Shown here: positions 46,265 through 55,371 of the stretch, in pieces
Layout of the letters: each line of letters begins with the position of its first letter
Position numbering within the stretch: the first letter of the stretch is position 1
Assembly: GCF_009617585.1 (NCBI RefSeq)
Contig: NZ_WIXI01000051.1
Coordinates: forward strand, 372,001 to 436,000
DNA length: 64,000 bases
Source of the DNA: Endobacterium cereale
GTDB taxonomy: Bacteria; Pseudomonadota; Alphaproteobacteria; Rhizobiales; Rhizobiaceae
Direction: 5' to 3'
Position numbers and translations under genes: made by a program
The notes under the pieces: model-generated
Databases searched by the model: none
What the model was told of the DNA's origin: nothing
What the model saw: only the letters and a program-made list of their open reading frames with translations

Positions 46265-46831
46265 TTATTCGCCGAATCCGCGCGTCATCGCATATTCGCG
46301 TCCGGCTTCACGCAATTCGTCAAAAACATAACCGGCATAGGAGCGCGGCACGAGAATCTCAAACGTATCAGTACCCGTGCGCGCCAGATTCCCGGCGACA
46401 CGGCAGATCATCATCGGCGCGGATTCTCCTTCGGCAAAGGCGTCCGCATGCAGGTCGACAGCCACACATTTGGCGAGGATTTTGCGCACATCCGGGCCAG
46501 AGACAGCCATCAACACCTGACCATCGCTCTGCTCGGCGAAGGAAAGGCCCGGAACGGCGCCAAGCGACGCCGCAATCGCTCCGGCTTCGGCGTTCTGCGA
46601 CACCAGCAGCCAGTCCGACGGACTGACCGAGCGGACGACGATGTTCTCGACCAGCGACAGCGCCTCCGCAACGGACGCCTCGTGACCGGCATGCGCCAGC
46701 GCCGAAAAAATCACCGGGCGACGTAAAACCGTCAGGTGGTTGGCGTTCGGGCTCGGCTCGTAACCACTCATGCGGTCTTCAAGAATGTGCCGGTGTGTAA
46801 AGGGAATCGACATCGGCGGCACCTCAGACAT
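46265..46831 (-). CDS. soxG: Sarcosine oxidase gamma subunit
   Basis: 188 residues. The smallest-but-one subunit of heterotetrameric sarcosine oxidase, related to the GcvT-like fold (SVAEALSLVENIVVRSVSPSDWLLVS; CVAVDLHADAFAEGESAPMMICRVAGNLARTG; EILVPRSYAGYVFDELREAGREYAMTRGF). It overlaps the soxA 3' end by 8 bases. An in-frame ATG at residue 7 is an alternative start. Confidence 0.92.
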   Translation of the reverse strand: MSEVPPMSIPFTHRHILEDRMSGYEPSPNANHLTVLRRPVIFSALAHAGHEASVAEALSLVENIVVRSVSPSDWLLVSQNAEAGAIAASLGAVPGLSFAEQSDGQVLMAVSGPDVRKILAKCVAVDLHADAFAEGESAPMMICRVAGNLARTGTDTFEILVPRSYAGYVFDELREAGREYAMTRGFGE

Positions 46832-49781
46832 GCAGGTTCAGGTTTTCGGGATCAACGAATACGGGCGCGCAGACTTCTGCCAGGAATTCACTGCTGCGCA
46901 CGGCATCCCAGACAAGGATCTTTTCGCCGATGCGTTCGCGCCCGGATTTCAACATGGCAAGCCCGATCCACTGGCCGACATGCGGCGAGAAGCAGGCGGA
47001 GGAGACGAACCCCTGCCCCGCCGTCATCGACGGCTCGACGCCTTCGCGCAGCAGTGCCGCACCGGCCTTCAAGGGCTTGTCGAGTTCGACAGGTTTCAGG
47101 CCAACCATCTGCAGACGGTCGGCAGCGGTGAGGCCATAGCGGGTGGAGAGACGCTTGCCGATAAAGTCCGGCTTGTTCTTCGACATCATTTTGCTCAAGC
47201 CCACATCGTCTGCGGTGGTGCGGCCATCGAGTTCGGAGTGGGTGACATGGCCCTTTTCGATGCGCAGCACATCCAGCGCCTCGACACCGTAAGCGCAAAT
47301 GCCCTCGCCTCGTCCGGCCTCCATGATCGCATCGGCAACCGCCTCCCCGTAACCGGCTGGCACCGCCAGCTCGTAAGCCAGCTCGCCAGAGAAGGAGATG
47401 CGGAAAAGACGCGCGATCAACCCGCCCTTCAGTTGCACTTCGCGCGCGGCAAGGAAGGGGAAGGAGGCGTCAGAGAGATCGTCCTCCACCAGCTTTTGCA
47501 AGATCGCCCGAGACTTTGGTCCGGCCAGTGACATCTGCGCCCATTGGTCAGATGTGGACACGAAACACACGTCGAGATCCGGCCAGAACGTCTGCGAAGC
47601 AAATTCCAGATGTGCCATCACTTCGGCCGCATAAGCGGTGGTGGTGGTCAAGACGTAATGGTTTTCCGAAAGCCGGCTGGTGGTGCCGTCATCGAAAACG
47701 ATCCCGTCCTCACGCAGCATCAGCCCGTAACGCGCCTTGCCGACCGGCAATTTCAGGAAGGCATTGGAATAGACACGGTTCAAGAATTCCGCCGCATCGC
47801 GACCAAAAATCTCGATCTTGCCCAGCGTGGAGACATCGCAAAGACCGGCATTCTGGCGCACGTTCAGCACTTCGCGATCAACGCTTTCGCGCCAGGTCTT
47901 TTCCTCACCCTGCACGAAATAGGCCGAGCGATACCAGAGCCCGCTTTCAAGGAAGGTCGCGCCGTTCTTTTTGGCCCAGCCATGCAGCGGCGAGGTGCGG
48001 ATCGGCCGTGACTGTTCGGCCCGCGCCGTGCCGGCCAAGGCACCGAAGGAAACCGGCGTATAGAATGGACGATAGGTGGTGGTGCCGACTTCCGCCGGCG
48101 AAACCCCGCGCATGCCGGCAAGCAGCGCCACGGCGTTGACATTGCCGAGCTTGCCCTGATCCGTTGCCATGCCACTGGTGGTGTAACGCTTGGCATGTTC
48201 GACATGGCCGAACCCTTCGCGGGTAGCGAGCGCCAGATCATCGACATGGACGTCGTTCTGGAAATCGACAAACGCCTTTGACCGTGCCCCCGGCACATAC
48301 CAGAGCGGCGCAAACGACGGATCGTATTCGCCCTCCACTTCCGGCGTGTTGACATGCCCGACCAGACGGCCAACGGCTTCCACCGCCGCATGCGCCTTGA
48401 CCGCGCCATCACGAAGGCATTCGGAGACTGTGGCATGGCCCGCAGCAGAACCGGCAGCGGCAAACAACGGCCCGACATCCGGCACCAGAAAAGCCTGCGC
48501 CTCATCCGACCAAACAGGTCTGGCGCCACGCTGGCACATCAGATGAACGATCGGCGACCATCCACCGGACATGGCCAGCGCATCACAATCGATCATCTCG
48601 TCATAACCGAACCGGTTGGTCATGATACCCGACAGGCGTTTACCGCCCTTGGTATCAACGATCGAACCGCTGCGGATGACGCGCACACCATAAGGCGCAA
48701 AATCCGCAGAGGCGGCACGACTATCGATGATCGCAGCAATATTGACACCGCGTGCCGAAAGATCGGCGGCGGTGCGATAACCCGATCCGCCATTGGTGAA
48801 CACGGCGACCTTACGGCCCGTCGCAACACCATAACGATTGAGATAGGTGCGCGTCGCATCGGCCGTCATGATGCCGGGGCGATCATTGCCGCCGAACACC
48901 AGCGGCCGCTCTTCCGCACCTGAAGCCAGAATGGCGCGACCGGCAGCGATACGCCACAGCCGTTCAACCGGCTTGTCGGCGCTCGGTACGGCCAAATGTT
49001 TCTGCACTTTTTCGACAGCGCCAAAAACCATGTCGTCATACCAGCCGAACACGGTGGTGCGCGGCATGATCGTCACGTTTGGCATATCAGCCAGCTCGGC
49101 AATCGTCGCCGCCGCGAAATCAGGCGCCGAAACGCCACCGATCATCGCCGTTTCGGAAAGCAACGAACCGCCCAGGCGAAAATCCTGCTCGGCAAGGATG
49201 ACACGCAGACCAGCGCGGCCAGCGGTCAAGGCAGCCATCAGGCCAGCAGGACCGGAGCCGACCACCAGCAGATCACAATGCGCCCAGCTTTTTTCGTATC
49301 GGTCGGGATCGGCTTCCATCACCGCCTTGCCGAGACCGGCAGCGCGGCGAATGACCGGCTCGTAAACCTTCTCCCAGAAAGCCGCCGGCCACATAAAAGT
49401 CTTGTAGTAGAAACCGGCGCCCAGCATCGGCGACAGCGCGCCGTTGATCGAACCGATATCGAAGTTCAGCGATGGCCAGGCATTCTGGCTGCGCGCCACC
49501 AGACCGCTGTAAAGCTCGGCAACGGTCGCCCGCGTGTTCGGCTCGGTGCGGGCATCCTTGCCGATCGTCACCAGCGCGTTCGGTTCGGATGGTCCCGCCG
49601 TTACCGGCCCACGCGGACGGTGATATTTGAAACTGCGGCCCATCAGCATCTGGTCGTTGGCCAGAAGCGCCGAGGCGAGCGTATCTCCTTCAAAACCCTT
49701 GTAGGTTCGGCCATCGAACGAAAATTTGACGACACGGCTGTGATCGACCAGCCCGACATTAGCGATACGGGAAGAAGTCAT
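46824..49781 (-). CDS. soxA: Sarcosine oxidase alpha subunit
   Basis: 985 residues, the large cytoplasmic subunit. The N-terminal 2Fe-2S-ferredoxin-like (Fer2_4) part has FDGRTYKGFEGDTLASALLANDQMLMGRSFKYHRPRG. The central NAD-binding Rossmann region has LLVVGSGPAGLMAALTAGRAGLRVILAEQD. The C-terminal GcvT-like domain (about residues 610-985) binds tetrahydrofolate and makes methylene-THF from the released formaldehyde. It overlaps soxD by 4 bases (ATGA) and soxG by 8. No truncation is seen. Confidence 0.96.
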   Translation of the reverse strand: MTSSRIANVGLVDHSRVVKFSFDGRTYKGFEGDTLASALLANDQMLMGRSFKYHRPRGPVTAGPSEPNALVTIGKDARTEPNTRATVAELYSGLVARSQNAWPSLNFDIGSINGALSPMLGAGFYYKTFMWPAAFWEKVYEPVIRRAAGLGKAVMEADPDRYEKSWAHCDLLVVGSGPAGLMAALTAGRAGLRVILAEQDFRLGGSLLSETAMIGGVSAPDFAAATIAELADMPNVTIMPRTTVFGWYDDMVFGAVEKVQKHLAVPSADKPVERLWRIAAGRAILASGAEERPLVFGGNDRPGIMTADATRTYLNRYGVATGRKVAVFTNGGSGYRTAADLSARGVNIAAIIDSRAASADFAPYGVRVIRSGSIVDTKGGKRLSGIMTNRFGYDEMIDCDALAMSGGWSPIVHLMCQRGARPVWSDEAQAFLVPDVGPLFAAAGSAAGHATVSECLRDGAVKAHAAVEAVGRLVGHVNTPEVEGEYDPSFAPLWYVPGARSKAFVDFQNDVHVDDLALATREGFGHVEHAKRYTTSGMATDQGKLGNVNAVALLAGMRGVSPAEVGTTTYRPFYTPVSFGALAGTARAEQSRPIRTSPLHGWAKKNGATFLESGLWYRSAYFVQGEEKTWRESVDREVLNVRQNAGLCDVSTLGKIEIFGRDAAEFLNRVYSNAFLKLPVGKARYGLMLREDGIVFDDGTTSRLSENHYVLTTTTAYAAEVMAHLEFASQTFWPDLDVCFVSTSDQWAQMSLAGPKSRAILQKLVEDDLSDASFPFLAAREVQLKGGLIARLFRISFSGELAYELAVPAGYGEAVADAIMEAGRGEGICAYGVEALDVLRIEKGHVTHSELDGRTTADDVGLSKMMSKNKPDFIGKRLSTRYGLTAADRLQMVGLKPVELDKPLKAGAALLREGVEPSMTAGQGFVSSACFSPHVGQWIGLAMLKSGRERIGEKILVWDAVRSSEFLAEVCAPVFVDPENLNLHV

Positions 49782-50056
49782 GCTGCATCTCCCGTCGCCG
49801 CTTCGCGTGCATCGGTCACGGCAAAAACCTCGTGGGTGAGATTATCGCGCTCCACCACCAGCCAGCGGCGGCAGCCAGCCACATGATGCCAATATTCGCG
49901 AATGGCGCCGCGTGGATTTTCACGCAGATACACATAAGCATGCCACGCCTCTTCCGAGGCGGCAGCCTCCGGCCTTTCCGGCACGGCATCGCCGCGGATG
50001 GAAAACTCTTCCTTGGGTCGTCTTCCGCAGTGCGGACAGGTGATCAGGCTTGCCAT
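49778..50056 (-). CDS. soxD: Sarcosine oxidase delta subunit
   Basis: 92 residues, the zinc-binding small subunit: LITCPHCGRRPKEEFSIRGDA with the Cys/His ligands, and WHHVAGCRRWLVVERDNLTHEVFAV near the end. MASLITCPHCG is the usual start; the frame is open upstream to 50182 inside soxB. It lies between soxB and soxA in the standard soxBDAG order. Confidence 0.93.
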   Translation of the reverse strand: MASLITCPHCGRRPKEEFSIRGDAVPERPEAAASEEAWHAYVYLRENPRGAIREYWHHVAGCRRWLVVERDNLTHEVFAVTDAREAATGDAA

Positions 50057-50081
50057 CAGTAAAATCTCGGTCGATGCATCA

Positions 50082-51335
50082 TCAATGAATGTTCGGCTGC
50101 GGGCCCTTGCCCGCCTCGTCCACCGCATAACCGCGTTCGAAACGGTCGAGCCGCAGGGCGCGCGCCACATGGTGCGGCTCATTCTTCGCGATCAGGTGGG
50201 CAAAACAGAAACCGGAGGCTGGTGTCGCCTTGAAACCGCCGTAACACCAGCCGGCGTTGAGATAGAGGTTTTCGATCGGCGTGCGGTCGATGATCGGCGA
50301 GCCATCCATCGACATGTCCATGACGCCACCCCAGCTGCGCAAAACCCTCAGCCGTGAAAGGCCGGGGATCAGCGACACGCCCTCTTCCATCGTCGATTCG
50401 ACGATGGCGAGATTGCCGCGCTGTGCATACGACGAATAATAGTCGATGTCGGCGCCAAACACCAAGCCGCCCTTGTCCGACTGCGATATATAAAAGTGTC
50501 CGCCGCCGTAGACGATGACATTGTCGATCACCGGCTTGATGCCTTCAGACACGAAAGCCTGCAGCACATGCGTCTCGATCGGCAGGCGCAGATCAGCCAT
50601 ACGCGCCGTTTCGGAAGAATGCCCGGCCGTTGCCAGCGCCAGCTTGTTGCAGCCGATAAAACCCTTTGAGGTTTCGACACCCGTCACCCCGCCCTTTTCG
50701 TCGCGGCGGATAGCCGTCACTTCGCAATGCTGGATGATATCGACGCCGTGGCTGTCGGCACCACGCGCATAACCCCAGGCGACCGCATCATGACGCGCCG
50801 TGCCGCCGCGCTTCTGCAACAGGCCGGCCTTGATCGGGAAACGGGCGTGATCGTAGTTGAGGTAAGGCATCATCTTCTGCAGGTCTTCGCGATCCAGCAG
50901 TTCGGCATCGACACCATGCATGCGCATGGCATTGCCGCGCCGCGCAAAGGCGTCGCGCTGGCCGTCGGAATGCGCCAGCATCATCACGCCGCGCTGGCTG
51001 ACCATGGCATTGTAGTTGAGATCGGCCTCCAGCCCTTCCCAGAGTTTTAGCGAAAACTCGTAGAACGGAATATTTCCCTCGAGCAGATAGTTGGAGCGCA
51101 CGATCGTGGTGTTGCGGCCAACATTGCCGGAGCCGATATAGCCCTTTTCCAGGACGGCGATGTTCTTGATGCCGAATTCCTTGGCCAGATAATAGGCCGT
51201 CGAAAGACCATGCCCGCCTCCGCCGACGATAATCACATCATAATGCGGTTTCGGCTGCGGTTCGCGCCAAACCGGTTTCCAGCCACGATTGCCCGACAGT
51301 GCTTGGCCGAGAATGGAAAGGGCGGAATAACGCAT
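50082..51335 (-). CDS. soxB: Sarcosine oxidase beta subunit
   Basis: 417 residues, the catalytic flavoprotein oxidising sarcosine to glycine. The FAD Rossmann motif VIIVGGGGHGLSTAYYLAKEFG lies near residue 35. A His in the family position for covalent FMN is within HSSETARMADLRLPIETH, and NAGWCYGGFKATPASGFCFAHLIA is the C-terminal FAD-contact loop. It is the first gene of soxBDAG; the metabolite context is choline/betaine and creatinine breakdown. Confidence 0.96.
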   Translation of the reverse strand: MRYSALSILGQALSGNRGWKPVWREPQPKPHYDVIIVGGGGHGLSTAYYLAKEFGIKNIAVLEKGYIGSGNVGRNTTIVRSNYLLEGNIPFYEFSLKLWEGLEADLNYNAMVSQRGVMMLAHSDGQRDAFARRGNAMRMHGVDAELLDREDLQKMMPYLNYDHARFPIKAGLLQKRGGTARHDAVAWGYARGADSHGVDIIQHCEVTAIRRDEKGGVTGVETSKGFIGCNKLALATAGHSSETARMADLRLPIETHVLQAFVSEGIKPVIDNVIVYGGGHFYISQSDKGGLVFGADIDYYSSYAQRGNLAIVESTMEEGVSLIPGLSRLRVLRSWGGVMDMSMDGSPIIDRTPIENLYLNAGWCYGGFKATPASGFCFAHLIAKNEPHHVARALRLDRFERGYAVDEAGKGPQPNIH

Positions 51336-51592
51336 GCGAAGGTCCTGTTTTCAAACGCGGCCAACATGCGCATAAGCGCGTCCAAGAACAAGCGCAAACC
51401 CGGTCACAACATTCTGTTTGCGACCATTTTTCACGGCCCACAGCAGAAAGACACGTTTTTCACGCTGCAAAACCCCGTGGACGTTTTCGCGGCCGGTTTC
51501 AACCTTTTCAATCGCTTGAGTCCGAGTTCATCCACGCATTCCCGGTCTCACTTAAAATCCCGTCTGTTCAACCTCGTCAAAGGAGACGACAG

Positions 51593-52618
51593 ATGACAGA
51601 CCGCACGACCAATCTCTCAATGCCCTATATCCTTCCCTCGCAGGCGCAGAAACACGTTACCCATAACGATGCCTTGCAGACGCTTGATGCCGTAATCCAG
51701 TTGGCTGTCGATGGCGATGCAACGGCCCCTCCGCCAGCGCCCGCAGCGGGTGCGCGTTTTCTGGTCGCCGGCGGCGCAACGGATGCCTGGGCCGGTCATG
51801 ACGGCCACATCGCCGTCTGGCAGGATGGCGCGTGGCTGTTTGCAGCTCCGCGGGAGGGTTGGGTCGCCTGGTTCAGGGGCGAGAAGAAACTGAAAATCTT
51901 TCATGACGCCGCGTGGAGCGAGCTTGACCAGGGCAATGCCAGTCCCACCATGATTGGCATCAACACCAGCGCCGATGATTACAATCGTCTTGCCGTGGCC
52001 TCGCAGGCCAGCCTGTTCACCCATGTCGGCCAAGGTCACCAGGCAAAGATAAACAAGGCCACAGCCGGCGATACCGCCACCTTGCTCTTCCAATCCAACT
52101 GGATCGGCCATGCGGAAATGGGACTTGCCGGCGACAACGAATTTTCGATCAAGGTGAGCGACGGTACGGCCTGGCTGACGGCCCTCAAAATTCGACAGAA
52201 CGGCATAGTGGACCTGCCGCAGCGACCGATGGGACGTGCCTACAAAAATGATGGCACCGTCTCTCCCCTTCCAAACAGTGACAGCGGTTTCACTATCCTG
52301 GATCAGGCTCATGGGGGTGTAGCGCTCGGGTCCAAGTTGAACAATGGCGACCGAGCACTGGCAGTCCCTGTCGAAGGACGTTATCAGCTCTCACTCATGG
52401 CCACGTCGATTTCGGCGTCCGGATACGCCATCAGCCTCATGCGCAACAAATCGGAGATTATCTTCAGTCTGTGGTTCCCGACGGCCGCGCCGCTGACGCT
52501 CTCGCACACTCAGGTCGTCACCCTGGCGGCCGGTGACGAGCTTAGCCTCTACCATGCCGGAACGGCGCAGATTTATAACGCGGCAGCCGCGACCCAACTG
52601 ACGCTCGCAATGCTCTGA
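51593..52618 (+). CDS. DUF2793 domain protein, solitary
   Basis: 341 residues. The N-terminal DUF2793 region (TTNLSMPYILPSQAQKHVTHNDALQTLDAVIQLAV; GAWLFAAPREGWVAWFRGEKKLKIFHDAAW) is usually found in alphaproteobacterial phage- or gene-transfer-agent-associated structural proteins. The C-terminal 130 residues look like a beta-sandwich similar to C1q/TNF-like phage receptor-binding tips (NNGDRALAVPVEGRYQLSLMATSI; GDELSLYHAGTAQ). AAAGGAG precedes the ATG; an upstream open frame to 51299 is ignored. No other phage genes surround it, so it may be a remnant or a surface protein. Confidence 0.8.
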   Translation: MTDRTTNLSMPYILPSQAQKHVTHNDALQTLDAVIQLAVDGDATAPPPAPAAGARFLVAGGATDAWAGHDGHIAVWQDGAWLFAAPREGWVAWFRGEKKLKIFHDAAWSELDQGNASPTMIGINTSADDYNRLAVASQASLFTHVGQGHQAKINKATAGDTATLLFQSNWIGHAEMGLAGDNEFSIKVSDGTAWLTALKIRQNGIVDLPQRPMGRAYKNDGTVSPLPNSDSGFTILDQAHGGVALGSKLNNGDRALAVPVEGRYQLSLMATSISASGYAISLMRNKSEIIFSLWFPTAAPLTLSHTQVVTLAAGDELSLYHAGTAQIYNAAAATQLTLAML

Positions 52619-52874
52619 ACGCTTGCCTTCGTTTGGACTCATCGACCCGCCAAAGTGGTAGGAACAACCACAACCCACGGGAAACGTGAGCACAAAAGAC
52701 ATCGCGTAAAATTTGAATCAAGGCTGTCATGAAATTGCTGCAATGCAAAAATATCCCAATGAATTCATGGCAGCCTTAATTGATCACTAATCAAGCGGGT
52801 TGAGCAGTCCTGAGTTTGTGTTATATCGGGACGTAGACAAACGATTGAAAACATAGATAACGCGGGGGAACGTC
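52619..52874. other. Gap before the sugar transferase fragment
   Basis: 256 bases, AT-rich toward the right. It probably contains the promoter of the sugar transferase gene. I see no strong palindrome or terminator. Confidence 0.4.
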
Positions 52875-53654
52875 GTGAGCATATCCGATCTCCACAAAAG
52901 CGCAGACTATGCCACCGTCCGGAGTCGCGAGCCCTTCGCGGTTGCGAAAAGCAACAGTCGCGCCGTTGCATCCTCTAAACCCCGGCTGAAATCCGGCCAC
53001 CTCGTCGCCAAGCGTGTGGTGGATATTTCCGTCTCTCTGATGGCCCTCATCGCGCTGGCACCGCTGCTATTGGCGGTTGCGGTTTTGATCAAGCTCGACA
53101 GCCCCGGCCCGGTTCTTTTCCGGCAGACGCGCTGGGGCAAGGATTGCAGCAAGATCAGGGTCTACAAGTTCCGCTCCATGCGCACCGACCTCGGCGACTC
53201 CACCGGTGTTGCGCAGACGATCAAGAACGATCCGCGCATCACCAAGCTCGGCGCTATCCTGCGCAAGACCAATATCGACGAACTGCCGCAGCTCCTGAAC
53301 GTGCTGAAGGGCGACATGTCGTTCGCGCTCCAATGGGCGCATCTTGCGCTCCGCCGGGTGCATCTGGCGCTCCGGATGGCGGGCGGCATCGAGCGCGCGC
53401 TGGCGGCGACGGATTTCTTCGAGTGGATTGAGCTGTCCGGCCGGCTGCGGTGTTGCCTTCTGCGTCGCCTGCTGTGGAGCTGGCTGCTCGCTGTAACGGC
53501 GCTGTTCACGGCCATCACCCTGACTTTCACCAGCCTGACGTTCGCGTGCCGACGAATGCATCAGCCCTTCGATCCGTGCCTCGAGCCCTTCGATCGTACG
53601 GTTGAGCGCGTCCAGAGAGGACGTCTCGCCGCGACGGGATGGCGTGGGTCGTGA
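52875..53654 (+). pseudogene. Sugar transferase (undecaprenyl-phosphate glycosylphosphotransferase) 5' fragment, truncated
   Basis: A GTG start after GGGGGAACGTC opens a bacterial sugar transferase of the PssA/ExoY/WcaJ-C-terminal type. It has one membrane helix (SLMALIALAPLLLAVAVLIKL), then DSPGPVLFRQTRWGKDCSKIRVYKFRSMRTD and LRKTNIDELPQLLNVLKGDMS. The next residues should be the catalytic-core V-G-P-R-P/C segment. Instead, from about 53,322 the frame runs through antisense PodJ-like sequence for 110 codons to a stop. Roughly the last third of the enzyme is lost, so the product is very unlikely to be active. Confidence 0.85.
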
Positions 53655-53662
53655 TCCGTTCA
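53322..53662 (-). pseudogene. PodJ-like polar localisation protein 5' fragment, truncated
   Basis: Read on the minus strand from ATG at 53663, MNGSRPTPSRRGETSSLDALNRTIEGLEARIEGLM resembles the N-terminus of the rhizobial PodJ polar-organising protein (remembered, not searched). Pro/Gln-rich sequence follows, then LEEIRRRQRALDAARHPERQ. At about residue 115 it runs into sequence antisense to the sugar transferase. A full PodJ-like protein has well over 1000 residues with coiled coil, a membrane helix and a peptidoglycan-binding end, so this is only the tip. The frame is also open upstream to 53741 (MSLNP). Confidence 0.7.
53324..53386. repeat. Degenerate 21-bp tandem repeats at the truncation junction
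   Basis: Three units starting GCGCTCC at 53324, 53345 and 53366 recur every 21 bases (GCGCTCCAATGGGCGCATC..., GCGCTCCGCCGGGTGCATC..., GCGCTCCGGATGGCGGGC...). On the minus strand they encode heptad-like ERQMHPA-ERKMRPL-ERE. They begin within a few bases of the sugar transferase breakpoint. Confidence 0.6.
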
Positions 53663-53741
53663 TGGTCTCGCTCGCTTCGACAGCGCGGATTGCAGGAATC
53701 CGCTGATTGGTATTCGCCGACGATGCCGGGTTGAGCGACAT

Positions 53742-54056
53742 CGCAGGTTACCACTCCTGAAGAGAATGCCGGACAGGACTTTCCTCAACCTTGAGTGGTT
53801 GCGGCTTCCTCATAAGACAACGCGAGACAAAAGAATGAGGTGCGCCACGACTAGTTCAGAGCACACAATCCACCAAACGTGGTAAACAGCCGGTTAATCC
53901 CGGTAGGGTTTTTTAACTTCTGCTGTTTTAAACGGGTTTTCAGGCGCTTTGCTGCCGTTGTCCCGCATCGAGGCAAGATTGTCGCGGTTGCGAAATTGAC
54001 CCGGTTTTTCGGCTGGTGTTACGGTCCGCGCTGCGCGATTTTGAGAAGTGGTGAAC
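53742..54056. other. Gap after the PodJ-like fragment
   Basis: 315 bases holding what would be the upstream region of the PodJ-like gene (minus strand) and of the following membrane-protein gene (plus strand). A GGTTAATCC segment followed by GGGTTTTTTAAC near 53895-53920 is AT-rich. I see no clear hairpin, tRNA or repeat. Confidence 0.4.
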
Positions 54057-55352
54057 ATGACAATGCAATCCGCCCAGCCTGCCCCGACCGTCAGCGGTTT
54101 GCGTATTGCATCTCGGCAGTTGCAATTGACCTTGCGTCTGCTGTTTCGTTTCTGGCCGCAGCTGGCAGCGCTCTGGCTTCTCGGCTTTACCGGCAATCTT
54201 CTTCTCAACGAACTCGCCGCCCTGATCGGCCGCTGGAACTCGCTGGCCGGTCTGTCCATGCTGGCTCTTGTCGTCCTGTTGAAACTGGTGGTCATCGTCG
54301 GCCTGTTTGAAACCGTACGTCCGGGACTGCCGACGCTCGATGCCGCCTCGCGTGCTCCGGCAGCCCAGCCGCAGATGCGGCAAGATGGCCGGACAAATTT
54401 CGTCACCGCGCTTGCCCTGACGCTGGTGCCGTTTTTCGCCTTTTACGCGGCATGGGGGTTTCTCTCCGATACGGTTCGGGATTATTCGCGCCTGTCGCTC
54501 GATCTCTTCATGGCGGGCGAGGCGACCGGTCTGTTGAAAGTCAGTGGTGGCGCCTGGCTGTTCGTGTCGGTTGCCGCAGCGTGGGCGTTAAGGCGTTTCG
54601 CCAAGTTCATGCACAAGCGCTCGAAAACCTCGATCTGGCCGATCGTCATCGTCATCTGCGAGGCGAACTGGGCCTTTGTCGGCCTGTTCGTGGTGTCGGA
54701 GTGGCAAAGCGAAATCCGCGCCTGGTTCAGCCACCTGCCGGACACGATCGGCCATTTCCTTGGCCTGCTGCAGCCGGTCGGTGAAGCCTCTGCCCAGACA
54801 AACGTTGCGACACCCCCGGAGATGACGTCGGCTCCGATCGGCCAGCAGATAAAGGGCGTTTTCCTTTATGCGCTCTATCCCGTGGTCTGGCTGACGCTCG
54901 CCGCACTCATCTACGGTTACGACATCAACGGTGAGCCGCAGATCGGTGAGGGCCGGCTGTCCCGTGCCGTCTCACGCTGGCAGGCTTTGCCCAAGGCGGC
55001 CCGCGATTTCATCGCGCATTTCATCGCCGGTACGATGAAACGGTATCGGGCTCTGGCAGAAGGTGTCGGCCTTGCGCTCGGCTCAGGCATTGGCCTGCTG
55101 CTGTTCGCCATCGTTTTTTACCGCCTGCTCGATTGGGGTGCAGCCTGGGCCTGGTTCGGCCTCACGCAACTCATCGGCCCGCATGAGCTTCAACTCTGGC
55201 AGATTTTTGCCCAAGGCATTTCGGTATTGTTCGGCACGCCCAGTGCGCCGGGTGATGGCCTTTTGATCATGCCGATCAAGGTGTGCCTGCTGGCCGCCAC
55301 GCTGGAGGTCGGTTTCGCGCAGGGGCGCGAATGGCGTCGCCGGGCGTCTTGA
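54057..55352 (+). CDS. Polytopic membrane protein of unknown function
   Basis: 431 residues with about eight hydrophobic helices (LLFRFWPQLAALWLLGF, LSMLALVVLLKLVVIVGLF, FVTALALTLVPFFAFYAAWGFL, GAWLFVSVAAAWALRRF, SIWPIVIVICEANWAFVGLFVV, GVFLYALYPVVWLTLAALIYGY, GSGIGLLLFAIVFYRLLDW). A large loop after helix five contains SHLPDTIGHFLGLLQPVGEAS. I recognise no family. It converges on three genes for single-pass membrane proteins, and the four look like a module. ATG at 54057 is chosen over GTG at 54048. Confidence 0.7.
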   Translation: MTMQSAQPAPTVSGLRIASRQLQLTLRLLFRFWPQLAALWLLGFTGNLLLNELAALIGRWNSLAGLSMLALVVLLKLVVIVGLFETVRPGLPTLDAASRAPAAQPQMRQDGRTNFVTALALTLVPFFAFYAAWGFLSDTVRDYSRLSLDLFMAGEATGLLKVSGGAWLFVSVAAAWALRRFAKFMHKRSKTSIWPIVIVICEANWAFVGLFVVSEWQSEIRAWFSHLPDTIGHFLGLLQPVGEASAQTNVATPPEMTSAPIGQQIKGVFLYALYPVVWLTLAALIYGYDINGEPQIGEGRLSRAVSRWQALPKAARDFIAHFIAGTMKRYRALAEGVGLALGSGIGLLLFAIVFYRLLDWGAAWAWFGLTQLIGPHELQLWQIFAQGISVLFGTPSAPGDGLLIMPIKVCLLAATLEVGFAQGREWRRRAS

Positions 55353-55371
55353 AGTCCCGGGCAGCGTGCAC

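Noticed and set aside
53663-53741. 26-codon extension of the PodJ-like fragment to MSLNP
   Set aside because: The remembered family N-terminus begins with MNGSR; the extension lacks support, though it cannot be excluded.
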